Assembly: GCA_963970005.1 (NCBI GenBank)
Contig: CAXAMN010022006.1
Location: 7,347-71,346, forward strand
From: Durusdinium trenchii
Lineage: Eukaryota; Sar; Dinophyceae; Suessiales; Symbiodiniaceae
Length of the DNA stretch: 64,000 bases
Reading direction: 5' to 3'
Below the pieces are notes generated by a model that was not told the origin of the DNA, searched no databases, and saw only the letters and a list, made by a program, of their open reading frames with translations. This document shows, piece after piece, positions 21,201 through 33,015 of this stretch. The number at the start of each line of letters is the position of its first letter. Position 1 is the first letter of the stretch. Position numbers and translations under genes: made by a program.

Positions 21201-21429
21201 GGCGCGCCCTTAACCCTTTTTCCTTTGACTTAAGGGTGCTTTGGGGCTGAGAAAAGGCACCCCAAAGGGCGCTTGCGCGCTGATCGTTATATCCTTGATT
21301 TGTACACGACGTCACGGCCAAGATCAGGCGGGCGTCTAACATCCAGCTCAGGATAGCATTGTAATGGGACGAAGTCGACACACACCTCCTTGTAACCCTA
21401 AGTCGAACGCTATTTCACTGGTTACAAGA

Positions 21430-22600
21430 GACGCAATCCAACCACCTTTCGTGTCCGTCACCCCCATTCCTATCATCGACATGAAATCCCGCCCCTGGTA
21501 GAAGATTTCTTCGCTCTCCTCCACCGGGCTCTGGACTTCCTGCTACCACCCCCCCACACCCCTTTACTCACTTTGCTCGCCCACCCCAACTCCAGCCTAG
21601 CCTATCGGATGGCTTTCGCGCTTAAAAAAGGGCACCCCCAAGAAACACAAAGATTCTTCGCAATCACTCTTTGCCAACCACGTCCTCCTCCGATACGCAT
21701 GTCTTCCACATGAACATCCACCCCATATCGGGTTGGGTGTTTTCTGTTCCCGGTTTGGTGCTTTCCCTTCCCATGGTGTTTTCCCTTCCCTCGCGCACAA
21801 TTTTTCCCTTCCCTTGGTTGGGTGTTTTCTGTTCCCGGTTTGGTCGGCGTTTTCCCTTCCCACACGGATTTGGGTTGGGTGTTTTCTGTTCCCGCTTTGG
21901 GTGGGTGTTTCCTGTTCCCGGTTTGGTCGGCGTTTTCTGTTCTCGGTTTCTCTCCGTTCCCGGTGGGCGTTTTCCCTTCCCGCGCGCACAGTTTTTCTTT
22001 CCCTTGTAGGTGGATTTGGGTTGGGTGTTTTCTGTTCCCGGTTTGGTCGTTGGTTGGTTGCTTGCTTGCTTGCTTGCTTGGTTGCTCGCTTGCTTGCTTG
22101 CTTGGTTGGTCGGTTGGCTGGCTAAAAGAAAACAAGTGTTCGCTGCAAAGAAAAAACAAAGAGACTGCGCAGTGCGGACTATCTCAGCATGTTGGTTTGT
22201 TTGTTGCTTGCTTGGTTCATGTTCTTGTTGGTTGTTTGGTCTGGCTTGTGTTGATGGCGGTTGCGGTTGTTGTCGTTGTAGTTGGTTGGTTAAAAGGTTT
22301 TGCCGCAGAGGGTTCACCTTAAAATCTGATTTCGTGGCAGGCGCAGGCGGTTGGTTGAGTTTGTTGCTTGCTCGGTTCATGTTCTTGTTGGTTGTTTATC
22401 CACCTGGTTGACGAAAAACGTGCCGCTTTCCTTTGTGGCCAAAATTTTTGCCACCAGAGTGGACAATTGCCGTCGTCCAAAAAAATTCGCCGCCAGAAAA
22501 ACAAAACGCCGTATTCCATACATGGGGAAGGATGGTGCATGTCTCCTCCGCGCCAAGCTCAAGGATACTCAGTTAGATTGCCCAAGTAAAACCAGGTAGA
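21430..22600. repeat. Low-complexity block of TTCCCGGTTTGGT and GCTTGCTTGG arrays
   Basis: 21730-22060 is a degenerate array of TGTTTTCTGTTCCCGGTTTG and CGTTTTCCCTTCCC units. 22060-22120 is a GCTT/GGTT tetramer run. ORFs of 100-240 codons across it are repeat artefacts. The array is inverted at 26290-26640 (GGGAAGGGAAAACACC units). A unit with TTTTGCCGC and GGTTCACCTTA occurs at 22290-22400 and directly again at 25825-25975. Confidence 0.7.
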
Positions 22601-23317
22601 AACCGAACCCCACACTCACCTCCACGATGACGTCATCGCAATCCCAAATCCCTGACCGCTCTACGATTCCCATTGCCAAATTTATTCAACTTTACCCAAC
22701 TTCTGGTACTCAGGGTCATTCTCCAAGGTCATTGCGCAAGGTCTGACAATTGACCACCCCCTAACAAGAGTTTTTGTGCTCATGTGTATGCTACACCCTG
22801 ATAAGCCAAGCAATCTCAGCCATGGTTGACGAACAAATGATTGCGGGAATTTACGCCACCATTACGTGGGCCACCATTTTTTCCGGCAAACTTCGCAAAT
22901 GTCACGCACTGCACCAATTCCGCATCTTCTCAAAGGTTACCGGTAGGTATGTTGACAAGAAGTTCACATATTGGGGCGCGTTCATCAACCTTCGGGGTTT
23001 GACACAACTATACCCAACGAAGGGCACAAATCACCCAACTAAACAACTTCGAGCCAACCACGAAAAACGCCGCCACAAAATCCAGAAAAGCCGCAGCCGT
23101 ACAATTTACGCCGCCATACAGTAAAAGGCAACCTTTTTGGAAGAGCGCCTCATACGAAGATCTCGGTATAGACTTGCAGCTTTGGCTCTTTCCAACTAGA
23201 GACGGAGACTTTTCTTGAAGGCGGCGCATGTTTTGAAGACAACACGATGAACCTTCAGGCCAAAGATGATGCGAGCGAAGCCAGCCGACTTGGATTCTGT
23301 GACGACTTGGAGAGCGC
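22601..23317. other. Intergenic, no convincing gene
   Basis: A 116-codon frame (22774-23124) has a Lys/Arg-rich end but no motif. The 3' part (23265-23317) is a unit starting GATGCGAGCGAAGCCAGCCG that recurs at 24765-24825, next to a different neighbour. Confidence 0.35.
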
Positions 23318-24283
23318 TACTTAGGGGGCCGCCGACTTGTAACTTGACTTATGAAACCTATCTATAAGTGACTTATAGGTCCGCTTAGACCTAAGTCCAT
23401 GTCGGGCCAGTAAGTCCGTGTAACGCATCATGATTCCCACCGCCTTGTTCTATTAAAAATGTCTTTTCTTGTTTTCGATGGTGCAAAGTGTATCAGAGCG
23501 GTCAACATATAATGAAATATGCAACTTATATATACTCGTCCATCACGTCTCTCCGCCACGCAGTTTACTGAAAAGGGACACTTGGCTATATGTCTGTACG
23601 CACTTGTTCTCTTGAGCCTGGCTGCATGCCCTCAAAAATGAATACCACCGAATCTCGACGTTGTGCGTGAATCCACGAGACACTTACGAGACATCGCGAG
23701 ACATCTCACCGTGCTATGTTTAGGGGGACGTCCCACCTTTACTGCTATATTGCGAGACACCACGAGACATCGCGGAGACTATACCCCTGTCCGACCCACG
23801 AGACATTTACGAGACACTCACTGTTCATCACTTTTCTCTCCTCACGGGCTGTGCTTGACTCCGCCTCTCTTCTCTATAGGCTGTCCTACAGAGGCCCCAG
23901 TAGGCCAAGCGCGCTCTCCACGCGATACGCAGGAGCCAGCAGTAGACCGCAAGCATCCAACGCAAACTGACAGTCGGCCAGTAAGTGGCAGGTCCTGCTT
24001 CCTGTATACTTCCTTTTTCCATGTGTTTGGTACAAAGTTCTATCGAAAGGGTTTAAAAATCTGTGGGTCCGCTAAGTCGTGCTAAGTCCGCTATGTCCAA
24101 ACAGGCCGATTGTCTCAGTGTACTAAACCTACTTATTATACAACTTCATATAAAGTCTCCCAAGTCTGGCCCTATATCCGCTCAGCCAAGAAATTCTCCA
24201 CCTGAAGACATACGTTACGCAACTTAAAACCTTAGCTATATAACTTATAACTTGACTTAAGTCGGCGGCCCCCTAAGTGACGC
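23318..24283. mobile_element. ~965 bp element with 20 bp terminal inverted repeats
   Basis: Left end ACTTAGGGGGCCGCCGACTT and the exact reverse complement at the right end (AAGTCGGCGGCCCCCTAAGT). The subterminal GTAACTTGAC / GTCAAGTTAT words also pair. The interior lacks an ORF but has repeated ACGAGACATC words (23680-23820) and CTAAGTC words near both ends. No clear target-site duplication was seen. A non-autonomous DNA transposon is the likeliest identity. Confidence 0.65.
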
Positions 24284-25680
24284 GGTAACGTTAAAAGGGA
24301 AAGACCATGGGTCTCTAGGCGAGCGGCAGCGCACGCAGGCGGGTGGGCTTTAAAAAAAACATGGAGGGGGTGCGGGGGAGGGCGCAGCGCCTCCCCCGCG
24401 GGGCTCGCGAAGCGAGCCCCCATCACATTTCAAATGTGGACTGCGCGGGGTTGCCGGTTGCTCTGGGTAACTAGAATAACATTGTAGTAAACAGTGGGCA
24501 CCAAGCGTGGCAGCGGAGCTCTCCAACAAACCGAGTGCACCATGCTTATCCTCTCATGAAACATCTTTCTGCTGTACTGCGCTCCGCTCGCTCTTGGGCT
24601 GTCCCTTTGTCCAACCGCTTTGGCTTCGCGTCACTGCCCGTGCAGCTGAGCGAAGCGAGGCGAAGCGGGCGGGGACATACGAAGCCAAAGTGGTTGGACA
24701 AAGGGACAGCCCAAGAGTGAGCGGACCGCTCATGGTGCAAAGTGTATAGGTTTCAGAAGAAAGTCCGCGATGCGAGCGAAGCCAGCCGACTTGGATTCTG
24801 CGACAACGCGGAGAGCGCTGCCAGCTGAAATCGTAAGCGACCAGTGCGGAGGGGGTGCGGGGGAGGGCGCAGCACCTCCCATCAAATTGATGGACTCAGC
24901 GGGGGGGCTTTCTGTTGCACTGCGCTCCGCTCACTTTGGGAAAGCTTAAGAAGCCCCTAGCGAGGCAAGGTGGACATGAGCGATGGAGCGGAGGGCGCTG
25001 CCAACTGAGATCGGACAAACCCGACCAAAGGTTATTCCTGCCAGTCATTTCTATTGTCCATCGTGTGTGTGTCTGTAACCGTATAGTAAGTTTGACTTTT
25101 CTCTTTTTACGAATGCCAGCCGTGGGCTAGGCTGAAGTTGTTTAGGCGAACGAAGTCAGAACTATGCGGTGTGGGAGGGAAACTCCACGCAGGTTGTCAC
25201 GAAGACATCTGGCAAGCCGTCATATCGCCAAGGCACCCTCCACCTCAACCATAGCCACGCACGCGCGAAAAAAAAAATGCGCCAGGTTGGCTGTCTCACG
25301 GCTGCGTTGGAGCCATCTTGGGGCCAACTTCATCTACCTTGGAGCCCATGATGGTGATACAACTTCGGCATTGCCAAAGGCCATCCAAAAATACACCTCC
25401 AAAACGCTCTCCCCAGTGGCCCTGCAGGCCGAGCAAGAATCAACCCAGCAACCACACAAAAACTCCTCCAACACGCTCTCCCCAGCGGCGCTGCAAGCAC
25501 GACGTAACGAAAACTCATCCAAAATTGCACCTCCAAAACGCTCTCCCCAGAGGCCCTGCAGCCCAACCATAGCCGCGCGCGTGCGCTCGAAAAAATACCC
25601 CCCCTCAGCAAAGCTATTTGCATAGCAGCACCCCATAGCACGCCCTGCACCGACAAGCGGTGTGGGCGGATTTCAACATG
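24284..25680. other. Non-coding, with foldbacks and GC-rich repeats
   Basis: 24370-24425 and 24848-24880 share GGGGGTGCGGGGGAGGGCGC. GGGCTCGCGAAGCGAGCCC (24400-24418) is a perfect palindrome. 25400-25560 repeats AACGCTCTCCCCAG with varying neighbours three times. No gene seen. Confidence 0.5.
24578..24724. repeat. Foldback element, ~48 bp arms
   Basis: The left arm (TCGCTCTTGGGCTGTCCCTTTGTCCAACCGCTTTGGCTTCG region) pairs with the right arm (CGAAGCCAAAGTGGTTGGACAAAGGGACAGCCCAAGAGTGAGCGGA region), separated by about 40 bp that themselves contain GAGCGAAGCGAGGCGAAGCG. Non-coding. Confidence 0.75.
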
Positions 25681-28600
25681 TTGGTTGTTTTGTTGCGTTG
25701 TTGTAGGTGTTTGTTGTTTGGTTCCTGTTGGTTAGTTGGTTGGCTCAGCGACCCAGCGTGGTTGGTCGGTTGCTGCTGGCTGCCTGGCTGGTTGCTGTTG
25801 GTTGCGGTTGGTTGGTTGGTTGGTTGGTCAGAAGTTTTTGCCGCGCGGGGTTCACCTTAGAATGTTATTTTGTGGCAGACGCAGGTGCTGGAGATCAATC
25901 AGACTGCACAGTGCGGATTATTTCACGCAAGGTTAGTTTGTTGCTTGGTTGGTTCATGTTCTTGTTGGGTGTTTGGTGTGGTTTGTGGTGATTTTGGTCG
26001 TCGTTGTTGGTTGACGTTTCCTGTCTCGAGCCCGCACTTGGCCCAGGAACATGTAACACCAAAGCCGGAACACAAAACACCGGCAGGAACCCAGGGCACC
26101 ATTCCAGGAACCTGACACCTACATTCAGGAAGCGAAACCACTGTTGCCGGAAGGCAACACACCGACACAGGGGAACGGAAAACACCACAGGGAACACAAA
26201 ACACCAATATAGGAACATAGAACACTTGCACGCCGGAAGCCAAAACCTTCTCGGAAGCTGCAGCCATCTTCCCGGAACTGCAGCCACCAAACCAGGAAGG
26301 ACACACTCCGAGAAGGGAAAACACCATGGGAAGGGAAAGCGCCAAACCGGGAACAGAAAACACCCGACCCGTTCCTTCTAGTAGCAAAAGAAAACCTGTG
26401 CGTGCGAGAAGGGAAAACGCCGTGGGAAGGGAAATCGCCAAACCAGGAACAAACAAAACGGCGAACTAGGAACAGAAAACACCTAACCGAAATCCTTTTA
26501 CTTCGGACGGAAGAGCGAGCACCGAGCTGGGAACAGAAACACCTAACCCAAATCTCCTGTTAGAAACGAGGAAACTCTGCGCGCGGGAAGAAACAACACC
26601 GTGGGAAGGGAAAACACCAAACCAGGAAGGAATCCCCCCCTATCAGGCGCCCTTCTGCTTCTAGTCAAGAAAGGGCACCCCCAAGCAACTCAAATGGACT
26701 CCAGGTTTTTTTGTTCCTGGTTTGGTGTTTCAAATGGACTCCAGGTTTTTTGTTCCTACCCTCCACATGAACTCCCACCCTTTTGCGTATGGTTGGCAGG
26801 CGTCTTCACCGTAAAGAAAGGAGCCTCCTCCGCTACGCCTGTCTTCCACATGAACTCCCACCCAATATGGGGCGCCATTTGGCCTGGCTCATAACCTGCC
26901 CTCATCATTCCTTGTAATCCCTTCCCCACAGCATTCTGTTCCCTCTCCTGCCCTCACCCTTTCATCCCTGGTCGAACGAAGACTGTTTCAGTGGCCACCG
27001 GAGACGCGCATCTCCCTTTCCTGGAGGCGGTCCAACCTACTTTTGGGGCCCGTCGTCTCCCCTTTCCTAATCGACATGAAATCCCACCCCTGGTAGAAAA
27101 CGGCTTGCATTGCCTCGCCGTCAATAGCATCACTTGCATCACAACACCCCAAAAACCATACATGTTCAATCCCAGGCTCTGGGCTCGCCCTCCGAATTTG
27201 CCCTCTGTGCGACCAGCCCTCCCACACCCCCCAAATCCTCACTTCGTTCGCCCATCGACGACTCCTAGCCTATCGGCTGGCTTTTGTGATTTTTATAACC
27301 ATTCATCATTCCAGCGCCCTTCTTTCATCCATCCTCAAGAAGCTTCACAGGCTGGGCGGCTGGACGGCGCTTTGCCAACAGCATCTCAACTCTCGACTGC
27401 AGAACGTAAGGGCGGGTCGGCCCAGGGTAAGGTTGAACGGCCGGCGCAGAGTTTTGGTTGGAGGAGCAACCGCCCTTCTTTCATCCATCCTCAACGAGCT
27501 TCCCATGCTGGATGGCGCTTTGCCACCAGCCTCTCATCCTATTTTACCCTCCACGTCCAAGCGTGTTGTTCTGTGGCAGAGACTGGATCTTCCTGCGGGA
27601 AGAGAACGAGGGACCCAAGCAAGTGGCTGCTGCGACGGGCCGTACGATGCCGAAGTTCAGGAGGAGGTGGTGTAAAGCTGAAGGACTCACCGAAAGCGGA
27701 AAAAGGCCAAAGCAAGCCAGAGGCCCAAACCCAAGCCGACAACAAGTCCAAGTCCAAGACACAGGCCGGTGGTCAGAGGAAGGATCAGTGAAGGATGGCA
27801 GTGAGCTGGGAGCGCCAAAGTGGAAGAGAGAAAAAAAGGCAGCAACCCCTCAGCCGCAGCACCCCACGACCACATGCTATAATGCTCCCTTGATACCCAG
27901 GATCCAGGCACAAACCTGCACCGTTGCAACTTTCCAGCAAAGATGGGATGAGGCCGCTCATCGTAGCATCAAATGACGCTTGGCAGTGTTATGTAGAAGC
28001 CGCGTCCTAATCAAATCTCCACAATGCAAAAAGCTTGCAACTAACATCAAAACTATTGCCTGTTAATTGTTCAAAATAAATTCCATGAAGCCACAGCAAC
28101 GCACGACGCATAATCAAACAAGAAAGGTGAAAAGAATTGACGCATCCATACAGATTTGAATAGGATCCCAGAAAATGCAATCCTTTATCTGATCCCCAGC
28201 ACAAAAGTTGCTTTTGCATTAAACAAGCACCCGGGTCGCACCTTGCAATCTCCCATGAGCTCATCTGTCACGATGTCCAAGGCGACGACTGAGTCCTCTG
28301 CACACAGCGGCAAAGCTGGAACACGAAACAGTTTAGTGCTGTAAGTTCCATATGAAGCAATCTTCTGAAATACCCTGGGGGGGTACTCTCTTGCAAATCA
28401 TTTTTGGAATCTGCATGATGCGCTTCAAAACACAAGTCGTCTTTGCAAAACTCCTCTGGTGAAAGCATGCCTTGATTACCCTTAATCCATCCATCCACAC
28501 AAACTCGTCTTCTTTGTCAGCAGTATGAGAAGAAATGCAAAGTAATACATTCAGCGGAAACTAGCCTGGATGCGGTGCAGCACTGGCAGCTGTGTCACGC

Positions 28601-28980
28601 TGCCCGTCAAGAAAACCCTGTTGCAAGCGAGTGCGTGACAGTGCAACTAGGTTTGGAAGAAAGAACCGAAATAAAGTGTCCAAAATTGGTCAAGTGAAGG
28701 ACATTATAGAACTGGACCAAAGGCACGGAAGAATCAAGTGGGTTATATAGTTCAGTTGCACTGAGCTTGGTTGGTTGGTTGGCTTGGATACAGCGTTTTT
28801 TCGTCTCTTCTATCGGCTTCCAACCTCTTTATATACCTCAATAAACACAGGCACATGCAAGCCTTCAGCCGCCTGTGAGAAACCTCACGCTGCCTAGTCC
28901 TGAAATTACAACTGAAGTGCATCAAAACCTGCAACACATCCTTGGCTAGTTGGCTCGTTTGACATGTTCAAACTGGACAG
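25681..28980. other. 3.3 kb repeat-derived, no gene accepted
   Basis: 25680-25860 is a GTTGGTTG array, and 26290-26640 an array of GGGAAGGGAAAACACC units. 27060-27290 shares ATCGACATGAAATCCC and CCTAGCCTATCGG blocks with 21475-21620. CGCCCTTCTTTCATCCATCC starts two ~65 bp direct copies at 27312 and 27468. A 266-codon frame across 26991-27791 runs through these repeats and is not accepted. 28000-28900 shows nothing. Confidence 0.5.
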
Positions 28981-29042
28981 GTGAATGTCTCCTTGAGTCG
29001 GAGCAGCTACTGCCTGCCCATGCATCGCCAGCCGCGTTTCTG

Positions 29043-29273
29043 CAGATGGAAAAAGGCTTTTGATAAAATAGAACATGGCAAACTTATCATTGTTTTCGAC
29101 CAACTGGGCTTCTGCCGCACTACTCAGATGTCGTCGCTGACTGCTATGCAAAACCACAATTGTTTGACAAAGAGGAATATGGTTCTTCAGATGAGAATCC
29201 AAACCTCCAGGATTCCTCAGGGATGCCCCTTAGCCCTTATCACCTTTGTTGTGATGGTTTGCGTCGATTTTGA
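29043..29273 (+). pseudogene. Fossil LINE reverse-transcriptase fragment
   Basis: A short piece of RT palm: WKKAFDKIEHGKL matches the motif A region of non-LTR RTs (the Asp lies in AFD). About 45 residues on, RIPQGCPLALITFVV matches the Gln-Gly-Cys-Pro-Leu motif B region. The catalytic Tyr-X-Asp-Asp box and everything else are missing. It belongs to a different LINE family from the two at 47-64 kb, which lack QGCPL. It sits 0.9 kb upstream of the DNMT-LINE copy A and is unrelated to it. Confidence 0.65.
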
Positions 29274-30180
29274 CATGCAGCAAAACATTATCTCATATCT
29301 TGTGTTTTGAATGACAGAATCCCAGGGGTGGATTGAACCAGAATCCGATTTACTGCGCCGGCTGAGACTTACAGAACAGTTTCTGCAAAAACAAATGTGT
29401 AGCTGTGACCATGAACGACGACTTTGTATTCATTGGAGTGGGCCATGTACTTGGGGAATGAAATAAACAGAGTTGTGAAAGCGTGAAGTCTTGAATATAG
29501 TCCAATGTCCTATTGTAGAAGAAATCAAAAACTATTTCCAGATAGAGGATGAAGAAACAAATGATGAAATGCACAAGGAATCAATTAGAAGAAACCTTTG
29601 ACGTATCATACCATGTCATGGGCAAAAACAAGCAAAACAAATACAAGAAACCCTCATCAACAGCATGAGGAGGACGAGAGCACAAATCCTGCTAGGATGT
29701 CTCAGTGGTGGTTGTGTGAAATACCGTGGGTGCAAGAACTTCACGACAGCACTTTTGATCCACTTGAAAGACAGGCCCTGAACACCTTTTCTTTTTTACG
29801 TGTGAGTTCCGGCTACTGTCAAAAACAAGAAGGCAAAGAAGGAGAAAGGGAGGAAAACAGAAATCCGCCCGCACCGGAGGTGCCGAGGGCGTTGTGTAGG
29901 CTCGTGTAAATCGCAAGGAGTCCGGCTAGATAAATCCTAAGCTTTAGCTTGGGGGGGGGGCGCACTTTTCTCCTAGAAATGTTGTGCTTTTCAATGTTTT
30001 TTGAAAATTGACCAAAATTGGACCAGACACTGGTGATGCCGGATATGCCGGTCGGGACAGATCGCATTATTGACATCGCACACGTCTCGGCAAGCCAAGG
30101 GCACTGCACTATGGATACGCGATGCCGGTTACGCCGGCCGGGGGAGACTCCTTTACTGTGTCTTACTGTTGGTAGTTGAA
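29274..30180. other. Intergenic before LINE copy A
   Basis: Small ORFs without motifs. GATGCCGGATATGCCGGTCGGG at 30033 and GATGCCGGTTACGCCGGCCGGG at 30119 form an 86 bp-spaced repeat at the likely 5' edge of copy A. A G10 run lies near 29950. Confidence 0.4.
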
Positions 30181-32647
30181 CTGCTCATGCTGCTAATGTC
30201 GCAGTTGCCCGAGGATGGACCACTGCAGTCAGTCTTAATGAAGATGACTTTAGTCATTACCATCTTGCACTGGCCATGTCCACTCTTCCTGACGACACCC
30301 ATAAAGACCTCAAGCTCACTTACGAAACCATTGTTGCGCTTATCCCTCCACCATTCCATGAACAAGCGAGCTCCAAAGTCCTGTTTACATGTCGTCAGTG
30401 TAGCAAGCAAAGCCAGCATGAAGTTGCTACTTTTGTCCTCTCATCAAGTCTTTCTGTGCTTGCTCAAAGCCATGAGTACTTTGAGGCTGCATTCCCTTGG
30501 TCTGAGAATCTTATCTGTACCTCAGAAAGTACGAACCAGGATGTATGTCACAATTGCGCTTGTGACTATGACTGGCACCTCATTTCAGTTGCTACATGCA
30601 GATTGGTCTGGCTGCAACTTTTGAGAACGGAACAACCATTAACCAGTCGCTATCAATAATTTTTTGGCAAAGATCCCTTTCAATCTGGTGGTCGTCTGTG
30701 GCAGTGCATTGCCCTTGTTGTCCATCAAGGTTATGACTTGCTTAATGGAGACCAACAACCGAGTGAACATTTCTACCTCCTTGAATGTGAAGGACCAAAA
30801 CACAAACTCGTCTGTTATAACAACTCTGTCGGCCTTCATTACGTCGATGTGTCGGGTGTAAATAAGGAGATCGTATTTGTGGATTGCTCTTTCGTACCAG
30901 TGATATAGTCAGCAGATGGAATAGCAAAGTCACGTGCTCTTCCCGAGGATCCAAACTTGGTCTACGGCAGAAATTCGACACAAAACAAAAGTAATCGCAG
31001 CAATCACTCTGTCCGAAAACCAGCAGGCTCCAGCAAGAGAGTAATTGCTCAAAGTACTCATAGTAGCGTTACAGGACCTCACAATCAACAAGAGATTTTG
31101 ACTTTTTACGCTCCAGAAAAGCATGGTCCACCACCTCACAATGATGCTACTGTTCCCCATGATGCACTGGTAGCCATCGAGACCTCCCTATCACAGTCAT
31201 CACAGACAGACGGAAGCTATTCCTGCTTCTCAGCCTTCTCATGGCAAAAACGTCCACGACACTAGTAGTGAAAAAAATAATTGCAAGCTGAAACCTCCCT
31301 ATGCAGTCCTGAGCATGTTTGATGGGTGTGGCTCCTCCTTGGACATACTTGAAGATAAATTTGGCTACCGTCCTAAAGTCTGCATACTTTGTGAACGTGA
31401 TGAAACACTCCGTTACCTAGTTGCTGAAAAACATGGTATCTCTGTCAATGCCAAATGGAACTATAGTGCCAAAGGAGGAGCTTTTTTGTATGCCAATGAT
31501 GTTGATCTCCTCTTCGTCGACAAAGCAAGAATATTGCAAGAATTCGTTGCTCTTGGGGAGTCTTGTCACATCTTCGTCATAGGAGGCAGTCCCTGCACTG
31601 ATTTGACATATGCGGGTCAAGATCACGGGCGTGCCGGCATCTGTGGGCCTGCTAGCATCCTTTTCTTTACGATGCATCTTGCTCTGTACCTTCTAGCCAC
31701 AGTTGCGCCTAGAGAACGCATACGCTTTTTAGTTGAAAATGCTGGCTCTATGCATGATGACCACTTCCGCTTCATCAGAGCCTGTCTTGGCTTGCAGCAT
31801 GTCCAGAGGGCTGACATGACTTGGTGCACCTCCCGTATCTCCCCGGCCAAACGACTTTTCGATTATTTTTCCAGAACAATGTTATACATGACAACATTGA
31901 ATCGCAAGTTCTCTGTCGAGATGACCTTACTTGGCCTGCGGATTGGAAGCCCCTGGCAATACAAGACAGAAGTAAAGTGCGTGATGTTCTATTGCAACCG
32001 TTTATGCGCCCTCTTGAAGTTCTTAGTGATGCAGCTATCAGGTATAGCTGGTCCAGCTATCATCCAGCAGCGCTTCTGTGGCGAGTTTCCTTTTGGCAAG
32101 TCTATGACCGTTTTGTTGCTTTGGCAAAAATGTCCACAGACAGCTCGATCCCAGATTTCCACTGGTCTAGCATAATCCCTGGTATTTATCTGCAATCATG
32201 GAGGCGTTTTTTTTTGCGATGTTTCTCAAGCGCAAGTCGTCAACTAATCCTGAAAAAGATGCAGCGCTTCGAGATGTCTTACCGCTCTTTCACAACAAGA
32301 ACATTCAGCTGCCATTTCGCTTTTTGACTGATCAAGAAGTATTGCAGATAGCAGGGCTTAGCAACAATTTCGCTTGTATCAAGCGTGCTCTTGTCATGTC
32401 ACCAATCGACAAACCGCTTGTTGATCAACCAGGCATAGGCAACATATTGCCTGTATACCTGACCAAAGAAGGGACAGACAAGGATAATAAACGAGAGCTC
32501 GACAAGCGCCTCAGAATCCTTGGCAGTTTGCCTCTCAGGCATTTCTTAGTAGACAACAATCTTGCGACCTATATTAACGACACTGCAGTCCCACAATGGC
32601 TGTTTTTTGACAAAGACGTCAATGCTCGTTTGGTGTCTCATTCATGA
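30180..32647 (+). pseudogene. DNMT-LINE copy A: decayed ORF1 with DNMT3-like cytosine methyltransferase
   Basis: This is the same ORF1 family as 47259-50444, but broken. It opens with an N-terminal region holding CRQCSK and, about 43 residues on, CHNCACDYDW, a zinc-binding pattern not found in copy B. A TAA at 30657-30659 and a stop after FVDCSFVPVI interrupt it. The methyltransferase core (from 31315) keeps MFDGCGSSLD, IGGSPCTDLTYAGQDHGR and FLVENAGSM, shifts frame near 31850 and again near 32210, and keeps the LTDQEVLQIAGL motif. It then lacks about 80 residues, including the GNS motif X region present in copy B. Homology stops at about 32645, at a junction with DIRS-like sequence. Loss of motif X and the shifts make it non-functional. 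Confidence 0.8.
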
Positions 32648-33015
32648 ATTCACAAGAAACTCTTCACAAAGCTCGGGCTTTCTTTTCACGCGGGGGATGT
32701 CACGGTCATTGATTGTCAGGCCGTGGGTCTGGCATTGCCTGTGGAGCTTTCAAGGGATTTGGGGGTGGGTTTTTTGAAGTTCCTGCTTTACTTTGTAAAG
32801 CAAGCCCTCCGCACCCTCCCTTCTTGAAGACGTAAATCGCGGTCGAAAGGATGAGACACCCGGAAACGAGGTTTCCTGAAACACGCTATGACCACCCGAT
32901 TACCTTCGGTAAGTCTAGGTCGTCAATGCTCGTTTGGTGTCTCATTCATGAATTCACAAGAAACTCTTCACAAAGCTCGGGCTTTCTTTTCACGCGGGGG
33001 ATGTCACGGTCATTG
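32617..33015. repeat. Perfect 95 bp direct repeat spanning a LINE / DIRS-like junction
   Basis: 32617-32711 and 32921-33015 appear identical (CGTCAATGCTCGTTTGGTGT ... CACGGTCATTG), 304 bp apart. The first ~28 bp encode the end of LINE copy A; the rest encodes, on the minus strand, the C-terminus of the RNase H ORF. The junction itself has therefore been duplicated, with 209 bp of unrelated sequence between the copies. Confidence 0.85.

Noticed and set aside
21602-22380. Several ORFs of 110-240 codons on both strands
   Set aside because: Artefacts of the TTCCCGGTTTGGT and GCTTGCTTGG arrays, open in many frames at once.
26991-27791. 266-codon plus-strand ORF ending in a Lys/Gln-rich tail
   Set aside because: It runs through dispersed repeats shared with 21.4-21.6 kb and two 65 bp direct copies; composition is that of translated repeat DNA.
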